Part shown: positions 54,601 to 64,000 of the stretch, in pieces
Numbering within the stretch: the stretch's first letter is position 1
Layout: each line of letters opens with the position of its first letter
Assembly (NCBI GenBank): GCA_023362775.1
Contig: JALMGJ010000001.1
Span: 68,170,501 to 68,234,500 of the forward strand
Source: Charina bottae
Lineage: Eukaryota; Chordata; Lepidosauria; Squamata; Charinaidae
DNA length: 64,000 nt
Direction of reading: 5' to 3'
Made by a program: the position numbers and the translations under genes
Notes under the pieces: model-generated
Seen by the model: the letters and a program-made list of their open reading frames with translations, nothing else
What the model was told of the DNA's origin: nothing
Database searches by the model: none

Positions 54601-55010
54601 TTCAGAGAGGGCATGCTGCGGATCCCGTCCATAAAGGAATGTCACCTGACGGGGCCTAGGAGGCGTGCCTTCTCGGTAGTGGCGCCCACCCTTTGGAATA
54701 TGCTACCCCCGGAGGTGAGGCAGGCCTCATCGCTCCCGGCCTTCAGAAAGAACTTAAAGACCTGGTTCTGCCGCCTTGCGTGGGGGGGGGGAATAGTTCC
54801 TCTTGGGGATGGCTGGTGCCATAGGGCCCTTTTAAACATCTAAACATCACACCATCACATCTTGGATTTTATATTTAATTTTATTATATGAGAGTATTTT
54901 ATTATGCTGTTTTAACTGTTAAATTTTAATTGTTGTATCCTGTAAACCGCCCAGAGTTCCCTTGTGGGGAGATGGAGCGGTATACAAATTGAAGCATAAA
55001 TAAATAAATA
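51686..55010 (+). mobile_element. CR1 LINE, nearly complete, inserted in L1
   Basis: Lacks the long 5' UTR but holds the endonuclease, RT, C-terminal region and 3' UTR ending ACCGCCCAGAGTTCCCTTGT and an AATAAATAAATAAA tail. The 5' junction shows three copies of an AACATGT word (51680-51700); the short AACAT at both junctions may be the TSD. L1 ORF2 text resumes on both sides, so the CR1 is the younger element. Confidence 0.88.
51716..54843 (+). pseudogene. CR1 ORF2 with two frame breaks
   Basis: Three frames together cover the protein. Frame 1 (51716-52245): LLLLNARSVNNK, ACITETWLSS. A 2-base deletion near 52245 (compare 42700) shifts to frame 2 (to about 53890): LMVLGDFNLPSLG, SWSDHALVTL, FQSGFRPGYGVETAL, ASILALLDLSAAFNTIDH, CGVPQGSVLSPLLFNIY. 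A second 2-base loss near 53895 shifts to frame 3: KPLGEIIRHHG, QYADDTQLYIS (catalytic YADD), HALVISHIDYCNALYMG, LHWVPVSFQVQF, LKTWFCRLAWG. Apart from the two breaks the motifs are well kept, so it died recently. Confidence 0.9.
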
Positions 55011-55014
55011 AAAA

Positions 55015-55682
55015 CATTTGTTTGATACATTTTTATACATTTTTGATAGTTTCTCTGGAGTTATATACCAACGGTACATCATTTTGTAAAAGTTTTCTTT
55101 CAAATTATAATTTAATGTAAATTTTAGTCCTTTTATCCACATTTTTTCCCATTGATCATACATAATATTGTATCCAAAATTTCTAGCCCAATTTATCATA
55201 CATTCTTTGGTTTGTTCGTCTTCTAATTTTATTTGTAATAGCATTTTGTAAAATTTCGTTATGGTATGTTCATTACTAGAATATAATTGGTTTTCTAACC
55301 ACGTTGGTTCTTTTGTAAATTTATATTTCTTTTTATCTAATTTGAATTGTTCTTTTAACTGTAGGTATATGAACCAGTTACACTGATAATCCTTCTTTTT
55401 TTCTAATTCTTCTCTTGTTTTTATTTCTAATTTGTCACCTTCATAATATAGTAAATCTTTATATCTGAACCATTTACATCTGTCAGCACTTTCTTTTCTA
55501 GTGAAGGCTTCTTGGGAAGATAGCCAATAAGGTGTATTTGGTAGTAATCTTTTCTTATATTTATTCCAGGTTTTTATCAATGCTCTTCTTATACAATGAT
55601 TATTAAACATTCTATTTACTTTAATTTTGTCGTACCAAAGATATGCATGCCAACCGAATCTTAAATCATGACCTTCCAAAAG
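55015..55682 (-). pseudogene. L1 ORF2 segment between insertions
   Basis: An uninterrupted minus-strand frame reads LLEGHDLRFGWHAYLWYDK, ALIKTWNKYKKRLLP, NIMYDQWEKMWIKGLKFTLN, NLKENFYKMMYRWYITPEKL and SKMYKNVSNKC, the region between the L1 RT and the C-terminal cysteine motif. It ends where the CR1 tail begins. Its upstream continuation (LMWIKEWATLENYKLL) is at 56654-56754, beyond the TA-flanked element. Confidence 0.88.
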
Positions 55683-56653
55683 TACCGTATTTTCCGGCGT
55701 ATAAGACGACTTTTTAACCCAGGAAAATCTTCTCAAAAGTCGGGGGTCGTCTTATACGCCGGGTGTCGTCTTATAGGGCCGGTGCAACTCCACTTCCCCG
55801 CCGCACAGCTGATCCCCGGCGCACAGCTGATCAGCGCCGAGATTTTCCACCCGGGCCCTCCCCCCCCGAATACATCTCCAAGCTTTAGCAGAACAAACCA
55901 TGAAGGAGGAGGAGGAAGAGGGTGGTGGTGATGATGGGGGGAGGTTTGAAAAAGCAGATCCAAGCGCAAAAGTTAGTGAGTCATTTCAGCCTCCCTCCCT
56001 CTCGCTCTCTTTCCCTGGTGATGGATCAGTGCCGGGGGGGGTCGGGAGGGAAGGGAGGAAATGGCAAGGGAGGGAGCGGAGGGAGGGAGAGAGCGGAGGG
56101 TGGGACACCCCCCCCCCCGCACTGATCCATCACCAGGGAAAGAGAGCGAGAGGGAGGGAGGCTGAAATGACTCACTAACTTTTGCGCTTGGATCTGCTTT
56201 TTCAAACTTCCCCCCATCACCCTCCTCCTCCTCCTCCTCCTCCTCCTCCTCCTCCTCCTCCTCCTCCTTCATGGTTTGTTCCGCTAAAGCTTGGAAATGT
56301 ATTCTTCACCCCTCTGCCTTGCCCAGGTAATTAAAGCTTTCTTTAAATCGTTAAAGCTTTCTCACTCCTCCCCCCAATATTCTCCTTCACACACACACCC
56401 CGCGCTGCTGTGCTTCGCATTCGCTTTCTACTCCGTTTCCCTGTTTTCTCCCTGCAGTTTTTTACTTTCTACTCCGCTTCCCCACCACACAGCTGATTGG
56501 CGTGGATATTTTCCACCCCGGGGCGGAGCAAGCTGCAGGTTTTGAAGAGGGGTAGTCTTATACGGCGAGTATATCCCAAACTCTATATTTTAACTGGAAA
56601 AGTTGGGGGTCGTCTTATACGCCCAGTCGTCTTATACGCCGGAAAATACGGTA
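55683..56653. mobile_element. TA-flanked non-autonomous DNA transposon with large internal hairpin
   Basis: The element 55685-56651 has inverted ends CCGTATTTTCCGGCGTAT... and ...ATACGCCGGAAAATACGG, flanked by TA on both sides (55683-55684, 56652-56653), which fits a Tc1/mariner-type target. The subterminal motif GTCGTCTTATACGCC is repeated at both ends. The interior is a long imperfect palindrome (arms 55868-56040 and 56110-56304). No transposase frame; open frames on both strands encode the same peptide because of the palindrome. It interrupts the L1 ORF2. Confidence 0.88.
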
Positions 56654-56815
56654 ATAATTTATAATTTTCTAGTGTAGCCCATTCTTTTATCCACATGAGA
56701 CTAGATGCTTCATGATATAGTTTTAAATCAGTAATGATAATCATGATATAGTTTAAATTTCAATCAGTATCTTAAGAAAAAAAATCAGATTAAAAAATAT
56801 TTATCATATGAATTC

Positions 56816-57093
56816 ATGAACAACAAATTTGTTGTTTATTCGTTCAGTCCCTTCCGACTCTTTGTGACTTCATGGACCAGCCCACGCCAGAGCTTCCTGT
56901 CGGCCATCACCATCCCCAGCTCCCCCACGGTTGAGTCTGTCACCTCCAGAATATCATCCATCCATCTTGCCCTTGGTCGGCCCCTCTTCCTTTTGCCTTC
57001 CACTTTCCCCAGCATCAGCTTCTTCTCCAGGGTATCCTGTCTTCTCATTATGTGGCCAAAGTACTTCAGTTTTGCCTTTAATGAACAAGAAAT
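56816..57093 (-). mobile_element. BovB 3' end, 5'-truncated, with TSD
   Basis: The insert (about 56829-57080) encodes the BovB C-terminus on the minus strand: MRRQDTLEKKLMLGKVEGKR, RARWMDDILEVTDST, GLVHEVTKSRKGLNE. The flanks ATGAACAACAAAT (56816-56828) and ATGAACAAGAAAT (57081-57093) match in 12 of 13 bases. Same lineage as the full-length copy at 33949-37173. Confidence 0.92.
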
Positions 57094-57187
57094 TGCATCC
57101 TCAAATATATATGCTTACGTTGCCAAAACATCCTTGGTGGTTCTGAGATTGTCTTAGTCATAATCTATCTGGATCTTAGCAAACCAT

Positions 57188-58844
57188 TGGAAAGATACCC
57201 CATGGAGCTTCCTGTGGAAAATGGCTGACTGAACAACTTTGCCTGTGAGCTCCACGGGCAGAGCTGGCAATGTGGTGGGGGGTTTTTTGGGCACAGACTG
57301 GTTTTTCTGTAGCCCCAAGTGTTTTTCCAGATTAAGGAAAACACTGAGGATCGACCCATTTGTCCTCCAGACGGTGAGTTGCAGCCAGCAGCTCGTAGAC
57401 AGCGTCTGCAACCGAGTGGTAAGACTACACCGGGAGGCTGGATTCAATCTTGTCTAACCCACATTTGTATTCCATTATTATAAGGGAGTTAAGTCGTAGC
57501 CTTTCCATATCTTAAACACTTAGTTTGCTTTTTAAGTTTTGTATTTCAAGAGAAGTTTTTTACAGTAAGAAAAAGCTGAATTTCTTGGAGACTATAGTTA
57601 TTTTTGAAGTTTCTTAATTACAAAGAAAGTTTTGGCTTTCTTCCCAGTCTGGGTTATATTCAGAGATAAAATACTGCCTTTCTGTTGTTATCTGTGTGGC
57701 AGAGTTCCAAGGAAGAAGTGTTTTTTTTCCTCTTCATATATTCTTTTTATACTAAACTGTACTTTCTGTTTACTTTTCTTTATTGTCTGCCTGAATGTTT
57801 TTTTTTTTAATTTTGAATTAATTCATTAACCTCTATATTTGTGAGTTAATTCCTTAGGGTGTGTTACAATTTACTATTTGAATAATGGAAGAGTTTAAAG
57901 AAGATTTAAGAAAATTACGTTATCAGCAAGAAAATATCATTTTAAAGAGTTGTCAAAATATTATACAGACTGTTCGGGACATTAAAGAAGAGATTTTGGT
58001 CAAAATGAAACAACTATATGAAAATACTATGATGGAACAAGAGGAAAACACAGGAAAAGATGGCATTTTTGCTGTTGTGGGGGTAATTGAAAAACTCTCG
58101 GCTGAGAACTTTGAACTGAAATGTTATGATTATTTTGGTTAATGTTTTGTGCTGTGCTGTAGAAATGTTTGAACATTCTGGAATATTTTGAGAAGGGGTA
58201 AAAAAAATTAAGAATATTTAATTGGACTGATAATGAGGTTAATCTGACTTACAGGATTTTTGATTTTTAAGACTTAAAGGATATTTTTTATTCTGGTAAT
58301 TTGTTTTAAAAAAAACTTAAAGGATATTGATAGATATAATGTTTTATACTGTTTTAGAGATCTAATAGAGTTAAGATTGTTTATTATAAAGGCAGAAAAT
58401 TTATTTGTTTTTATAATTTGATGTGTATTGTGTAGACAGAAATATATAGAATAGTAGTAGAAGGGGGAAAATTATTAAATGGATTATTTTTAAAAGGAAG
58501 GGATTGAAGTAAAAAATTAAACATATGCATATATATATATTATGTAAGGGGAAGGAGCTATTGTATTAGAGATTTACATATGTGTTAATGGAAGGATTTA
58601 TAGAAATAATGTGATTATGGTTTGACTTAGAGGAAGGGTTTGTCTGTGAAAATTGCTGTATATTCTTGTTGTGAAAAGTGGGAAGCCACCTGTTTATATG
58701 TAACTTTCTAGAAGTTTTTTCTTTTTTGTTTTTGCACTCTTAATGTTTTTTCTTTTTGTATGTAGTGTTTTTTTCTTTTTTGTAGTTTTTATCTTTGTTC
58801 TAAAAAAAATAATAAAACTTTATATTATGGAAAGATACTCCATG
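57188..58844 (+). mobile_element. ORF1-only L1-like non-autonomous element, full length with TSD
   Basis: The insert (57205-58827, 1.6 kb) lies between TGGAAAGATACCCCATG (57188-57204) and TGGAAAGATACTCCATG (58828-58844), 16 of 17 identical. It has a 5' UTR of about 680 bp, a short ORF1, a 3' UTR of about 680 bp and an AATAAAACTTTATATTA end. No endonuclease or RT is encoded. It is homologous throughout to 9479-11265 (antisense), and its 3' UTR to 14144-14605. Confidence 0.88.
57885..58142 (+). CDS. ORF1-like protein of non-autonomous L1-like element
   Basis: An 85-residue frame starting MEEFKEDLRKLRYQQENIIL and continuing KSCQNIIQTVRDIKEEILVK. The N-terminal half matches the ORF at 10560-10096, including the MEEFK start and the ILxSCQ block, which supports this start. 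Heptad-like spacing and high charge suggest a coiled coil. It is shorter than its relative (85 versus 154 residues), possibly through an early stop. Function is inferred only by analogy with L1 ORF1. Confidence 0.5.
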   Translation: MEEFKEDLRKLRYQQENIILKSCQNIIQTVRDIKEEILVKMKQLYENTMMEQEENTGKDGIFAVVGVIEKLSAENFELKCYDYFG

Positions 58845-59154
58845 ACCTATGATTAATAAGCTACTTCAGGGGAGCTAGATGGCATGATAGGTATGACAGT
58901 TGGCTTAAAAACTATACTCAAATGTTAGATGTACATAACAAGCTAAACCCTGCATTCAGGTTCAAAAATCATAATTCCTGGGTTCACATAGCTTGCTATG
59001 CCCAGAAATAAATCCTATTATGATGTTAATATGATGTTAAAACAATGGTTGGCTTCCCCCTAATACATTGAACCAAATTACCCAAACTACCAAATTACCC
59101 AACCCTATTTAAGTTTAGTCTGGCATGATGTGCCAGTGCAACTAAAGAATGCTC
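58845..59154. other. Unassigned DNA
   Basis: No gene or repeat recognised. Confidence 0.35.
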
Positions 59155-60085
59155 ACCAAGGTTCCTCATTGGATTGAAGGAAGGTATGGAGTGGAGCACC
59201 AGGGATACTGATCCTGGGCTCAGTACCATTCAGTGTTTTTTACTGAAGCCTTGAGCAACAAAGTGGATGGAATGCTTATCAGATTTTCAGATGAGATAAA
59301 ATAGGTTGTGCTAGCCAATAGCAAGACAAGGAAACAACAAAATGGTTTTAATAGATTAAAGACATGAGCTGTAAATAACAGAATGAAATTTAACAGAGAT
59401 AAATGCAAGTTCTTCATCTGGGAAAAGAAAACAATTGTACAAGTGTAGGACATCAATATCTGGCTTGGTATAGTATTTGTGAGAAGGATTTTGGAATTGT
59501 ACTTGATCACAAGCTGAATATGGGTTTGTAATCTAACATAGCTGCAGAAAAAGCAAATGTTATTTTAAGTTGCATCAATAGAATTATACCTTCCAAATTA
59601 TTCCATTCTTCATTATTGTTTGGTATCTATCACCTTGAGTGGACTTAGTATAATATCACAGTATTCTTCAAATATCTGAAAGGATATCACACAGAAGGCC
59701 ATGGCTTATTTTCTATCATTCCAGTGTGCAGGGCATGAAATATTTGGTCTTAAGTTATAGGAATACCAATTTCAAATGAATATTACAAAAAACTTCCTAA
59801 CCATAAGAAGAGTTTGAAAATGGAAGCCAGTGGTGGTTTTCTTCAAGTAATGTTTTCAGGTAGAAGCTTAATAGACATGTGTTGGTGATTCTTTAACTTG
59901 GATTAATTTGGAGTCTGCTCAGTGATCCAAGGAAGGAGAGGTTTCAGATTGATGTGCAATCCTACAATACCTGGGACAGTGCCGGAAGGACCATAGGAGA
60001 ATGTGGACCATCCTCTGGGTCTGTAGGCAGCATTATTTTCACTAGCAGTCAACCAGATGCTGCTGCAGGTTTCCAAGAAGTGGTG
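59155..60085 (+). pseudogene. Decayed CR1 LINE (RT end to C-terminus)
   Basis: The text GGAGTGGAGCACCAGGGATA (for SGVPQG), CTGGGCTCAGTACCATTCAG, TTTAACAGAGATAAATGCAA and TTCTTCATCTGGGAAAAG, then TTCAAATATCTGAAAGGATA and AAAACTTCCTAACCATAAG, follows the CR1 order from the RT to the C-terminal region. Frames are broken throughout. It is of the same type as 8465-9384. Confidence 0.75.
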
Positions 60086-61150
60086 ACTTGATTCCACAAC
60101 ATGTAATATATACTACCAGTAATATTGTATTAGACATGGAGGTTTAGTTTAGCTATTGTGGCTAACAGAATAGGATTTGGTATAGAAAATCAGATAACTT
60201 CTAAGCAAATGAATGAATGCCAGGGTGAAGTAATTTCAGAAAGCAAATTTACAATATTGGAATTCATTACTTAATTAGCTTCCAGATTAAATTAAACAGG
60301 AACAGATCAGACGCTGAGTGAGTTGGTTACTTTATATTTTTAATGTCAGGATAATACTTTTAGAAAATCTAACCCCCAAATTACGATATTGTTGCCCCAA
60401 CTTTATAGAAAAAGAAACAAGGAATTGTGGATATGACAGGAAAGCCCAGTGAGTGCCACAATGCAATTTCAGAAACATAGAAAATTCGATTTCAGAATTA
60501 AAAGAGAATGTTTTTCTTGCATAGCTCATCAGATCACATATACGTATGGGATGTGCGTGGGAGGAAATCATGTTACAAGTTACAAAAAGTATATTTGCCT
60601 AACAGACACTTCTGCACTGATCCATTAGATATCTCTGTAAAGCTCATGGCAGGACATGACCACACTAGTTCTACACAAACCCAGTAGCTTCCTAAACCCA
60701 ATGAGCACAGCTAAGAGGGAATTGATGCAACAAAGGCCCCTTGGTTGCAACCTTCCCCTTTATTGGAACTATATTGCATATATTTGAATTACAGTTATTA
60801 TTTCTAAATGTGCACTTATACACATACATAAACACATGCAATATTTCCGCAGAATACTATTTTGCCCTCTTTTATTGAGAAGAGAATTTTAAGCAGCCAC
60901 CCAAACACATGAAAAGCTGCTTTTAAAATGTTCAAATCAGTTCAGTGGAAATTTGCAATAACTCTATAGGACCTAGTGTTAGGAGGTTGCTGTTGTGGAA
61001 AAAAATGCTGGCAGGACTTAAATAGAGACCAACTCAGTTGGATCTTGCTTTCTGCCACCCCACTAGTTTGTGTTGACACCATATAAATCAAAGGACCCTG
61101 CTATTTTTATGCATTCATCTTGAGTGAGACATAAAGGGAGTGGGGAAGGG
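60086..61150. other. Unassigned DNA
   Basis: No gene or named repeat recognised. Confidence 0.35.
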
Positions 61151-61156
61151 AGGACA

Positions 61157-61179
61157 GAGAAAGAGAAAGAGAAAGAGAA

Positions 61180-61210
<31 letters not shown>

Positions 61211-61211
61211 A

Positions 61212-61250
<39 letters not shown>
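61157..61250. repeat. (GAGAAA)n/(GA)n microsatellite
   Basis: GAGAAA-type hexamers pass into pure GA. A one-strand purine tract of about 95 bases. Frames of the type KEKEKE or LSLSLS are artefacts. Confidence 0.95.
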
Positions 61251-61253
<3 letters not shown>

Positions 61254-62975
61254 AAAACAATCACAGAATCAGGCACTATAGTGTTGCAGTTCAGGAAACC
61301 TGCAAGATATATATCTGTACCAACCCTCGTGGGCTGTGATTGCCAATCCCACAACTTCATTAGGCTAAAAAGAGAAACATGCCCCAACAGTGATTAAAGC
61401 CAGATCTTGGCCTGATTTACATCTCACACCCTTTAAATGTCAAGTTTCCAATTTAAAATGTTCCTTAATCACCGAATGAGAATCTGACAGAAGATTCCAA
61501 ACATCAGGGGTTTCTCTTTTATAACATTGTTTGAAAAGGCAGCAGCTATTGATCGTTTTAAAAAAAATAATAAAATGCTAGGCTGCACAATTTCAGCTTT
61601 TCCCGATTAGCATTTTTAGTTCCCTCTTCTTGCTTCTGCAGATTGTGCTCTGGTTGTTTTTCTCCTCCACTCATGGAAAAATATAAATTAAATTAGAAAT
61701 TTTCATTGGGAAAAAGCTGTGAAGTAGGCAGTCCAGTAAACCAACTTCTGCTGGCAGAAATATTTCTGGAACAGCAATGGAAGAACATATGTACCCAATC
61801 CAGGGGACTGAAGGCCTTACAATTGCCAGGATGCTGGAAAAAGGCTTAATAGGACAACTCCTTATTCAGCTTCAAATAGAAGAGACTGGTTCTCACTCAG
61901 TGGTAGAATTTGAGCATAGGCTTTGCATGCAGGCACTTTTGGCTTCAATCCTCAGCATTTCTAGGCCAGGTGATAAAAAAGAGTTCTGTCTTAAACCCTA
62001 AAAACCTCAACTAGTCAGATCAACTTTCCCCATCTTGCAGCCTTTACATTTGTTGGGTCAGATACTCATCTTCCACACCACTATTTGGCAGTCACCTTCA
62101 CTAAAAATGCTGTGGATGAAGTGAGTTGTAATCCAACATGCCTGCAAGTCTGGGAAAGGCTTATAAAGTCAATAATGCTGAAGAAGATGGACCCATTTCT
62201 ATGTTCCTAAACAGTCCATATTGGAGGTTCAGGGTATAGGATCTGAACCGACTCCTTAAGCAAGCTTGGAGCCATTGTAGGCTTTCCTTCTCCTCCCACT
62301 CCATATATACCATCTGCTCCATGTCCTTCTGAAACTTGATTTGAATCAGGTTTCAGGGTTTTTTGGAGTTTGGTTGATCTGTGTCTGCGACTGTCTTTTA
62401 CTATCTTGGACAAACGAATAGCAAGTGACAGCACATTTGGAAAAGATTCAAGATGTATGCATATCCTTTTATTTGGAGAACTATAATACTATTAATTATT
62501 TCTTAAAATATCTGCAGCATTTTTTTTTACTGAGAATCTCCAGAGCAGCTACTGAAACATTAAAAAGAATGTAAAAACTTAGGAAGCATTCAAAATATTA
62601 TAAGAACCAATAGTTGCAAGGGATATACAGAAGACATTTGGCCTCCCATCTAAATGTTTTCTTCTTCCCATAACATTTTCCAGAGAGATATCTTCCAACC
62701 TGATATGCTAACACCTTTATTGTAGCATTTGCTTTTACAGTCTACACAGATATTGTTTAAGGGGTAGGGGAAATTTAAGCAGTTGTGCTAAAAAGTCATC
62801 ATTCATTAAAATGATTTCCTGGCCTTTTGACCCATTTGCAACTCTTTTCTGTGTGTGTGTGTGCACACGCGTGTGTTTCTAACTGGGGGAAATATATGAG
62901 TGAAAGAATTCTACTACACCCAAGCTTACACCCTTGATCAAAACTAGACATAACTAAGCAATTTAATATTTGGAG
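61251..62975. other. Unassigned, largely non-repetitive DNA
   Basis: No gene supported. The stretch 61400-61660 is complex sequence and a candidate for conserved non-coding DNA, on appearance only. There is a GT run at 62850-62875. Confidence 0.35.
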
Positions 62976-62978
62976 ACT

Positions 62979-63201
62979 TTTTGTTTATTCGTTCAGTCGC
63001 TTCCGAGTCTTCGTGACTTCATGGACTAGCCCATGCCAGAGCTTCCTGCTGGCCGTCGCCACCCACAGCTCCCCCAAGGTCGAGTCCGTCACCTCCAGAA
63101 TATCATCCATCCATCTTGCCCTTGGTTGGCCCCTCTTCCTTTTGCCTTCCACTTTCCCTAGCATCAGCATCTTCTCCAGGGTATCCTGTCTTCTCATTAT
63201 G
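62979..63201 (-). mobile_element. BovB 3' end, 5'-truncated
   Basis: The minus strand encodes MRRQDTLEKMLMLGKVEGKR, RARWMDDILEVTDSTLGEL and VHEVTKTRKRLNE, the BovB C-terminus, with the terminal UTR at the left. No clear TSD was found. Confidence 0.88.
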
Positions 63202-63261
63202 TGAAGACATAATATAGACTTATAAAACTGACTGCTGAATTCTTCTTAGGATCTAGGCCAG

Positions 63262-63298
63262 TGTTTCTCAACCTTAGCAACTTTAAGATGTGTGAACC
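63262..63298. mobile_element. hAT MITE, terminal fragment
   Basis: CAGTGTTTCTCAACCTTAGC and AACTTTAAGATGTGTG match the left half of the 99-bp MITE at 9179-9277. The right half is absent. Confidence 0.75.
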
Positions 63299-63470
63299 CA
63301 ATTAGGTTTGTGTCTGTGTATGTATGTGTGCATTTTAACTGCTTGAAAAATAGTACTAGAGAAAGGGAGAAATATATTTAAGTTAAAGAGACCAGCGCAT
63401 CAAAACTATGTATAATGAATTTCTGACAAAACTGGTTTCTCATGAGCTCAGTGTTGTTAAGAAGATCATG

Positions 63471-64000
63471 TTTTGTTGTTTATTCGTTCAGTCACTTCCG
63501 ACACTTCGTGACTTCATGGACCAGCCCATGCCAGAGCTTCCTGTCGGCCGTCACCACCCCCAGCTCCCCCAAGGTCGAGTCCGTCACCTCCAGAATATAA
63601 TCCATCCATCTTGCCCTTGGTCTTCCTTTTGCCTTCCACTTTCCCTGGCATCAGCATCTTCTCCAGGGTATCCTGTCTTCTCATTATGTGGCCAAAGTAC
63701 TTCAGTTTTGCCTTTAATATCATTCCCTCAAGTGAGCAGTCTGGCTTTATTTCCTGAAGTATGGACTGGTTTGATCTTCTTTCAGTCCAAGGCACTCCCA
63801 GAATTTTCCTCCAACACCACAGTTCAAAAGCATCTATCTTCCTTCGCTCAGCCTTCCTTATGGTCCAGCTCTCGCAGCCATAGGTTACTATGGGGAATAC
63901 CATTGCTTTAACTATGCGGACCTTTGTTGTCAGTGTGATGTCTCTGCTCTTAACTATTTTATCAAGATTTGTCATTGCTCTCCTCCCAAGAAGTAGACAT
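63471..64000 (-). mobile_element. BovB LINE, runs off the window
   Basis: The minus strand reads LDKIVKSRDITLTTKVRIVK, GCESWTIRKAERRKIDAFEL, LGVPWTERRSNQSILQEIKP and KLKYFGHIMRRQDTLEKML, then a short deletion near 63620 (relative to 34103-34112 and 56978-56988) shifts the frame before the C-terminus. The right edge is the end of the window, so its length is unknown. Same lineage as 33949-37173. Confidence 0.9.

Larger units (their letters stand above)
50980..56773 (-). mobile_element. L1 LINE, antisense, opened by two later insertions, with TSD
   Basis: Near-identical duplications AAATTTCATTCAGTATCTT (50980-50998) and AAATTTCAATCAGTATCTT (56755-56773) delimit one antisense insertion. L1 parts: 50999-about 51685 (3' UTR and ORF2 end), about 55010-55682 (ORF2) and 56654-56754 (ORF2). 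In between lie a CR1 (about 51686-55010) and a TA-flanked element (55685-56651). The L1 is 5'-truncated within ORF2. Confidence 0.9.

Noticed and set aside
55900..56272. Similar proteins predicted on both strands
   Set aside because: The segment is a palindrome, so both strands give the same peptide; there is no coding evidence.

Overview
The window looks like nuclear DNA of a squamate reptile, most likely a snake. It holds several BovB (RTE) LINEs, Sauria-type tRNA SINEs whose tails resemble the BovB 3' end, CR1-type LINE ends that run into (ATTCT)n arrays (the same repeat as AATAG, a signature described for snake CR1 elements), Penelope-like elements with a GIY-YIG domain, an R4-like LINE, L1 elements and hAT and TA-flanked DNA transposons. 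I found no host exon, tRNA gene, rRNA gene or CRISPR array. The region reads as a gene desert or a very large intron filled with layered transposons.

Layout. 1-8.3 kb: mostly unique AT-rich DNA with CR1 ends and their microsatellites, a hAT MITE, two kinds of SINE and a 142-bp Penelope end. 8.4-15.2 kb: a dense nest. An old CR1 carries a 99-bp hAT MITE and an antisense old RTE, which carries an ORF1-only L1-like element. Next comes a Penelope RT/GIY-YIG fragment, then a hAT element with a GC-rich minisatellite that carries an L1-like 3' end. 15.8-17.1 kb: 5'-truncated BovB with an open RT frame. 17-30 kb: sparse repeats, including an R4-like LINE broken by a SINE and an L1-like tail, a SINE with a 19-unit TAAAGG array, a TA-flanked MITE, CR1 and L1 pieces. 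31.6-37.2 kb: a SINE with an inverted copy of its own flank, an old RTE, and an apparently full-length BovB with an open 1010-codon frame and an 11-bp target site duplication (TSD). 37.2-41 kb: largely unassigned. 41.0-44.1 kb: CR1 LINE with a complete-looking 5' end (YY1-type motif at its first bases) and endonuclease, broken within the RT. 45-50.9 kb: unique DNA, a second hAT MITE, and a decayed CR1. 51.0-56.8 kb: one antisense L1 opened by a nearly complete CR1 and by a TA-flanked element with a large internal hairpin. 56.8-64 kb: BovB ends, a complete ORF1-only L1-like insertion with TSD, decayed CR1, unique DNA, and a BovB that runs off the window.

How the parts relate: the autonomous elements supply RT (BovB, CR1, L1, Penelope, R4), and the SINEs share terminal sequence with RTE-type LINEs, which fits mobilisation in trans. 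TSDs read directly from the sequence date many layers relative to one another. Only the BovB at 33.9-37.2 kb still has a complete open ORF.
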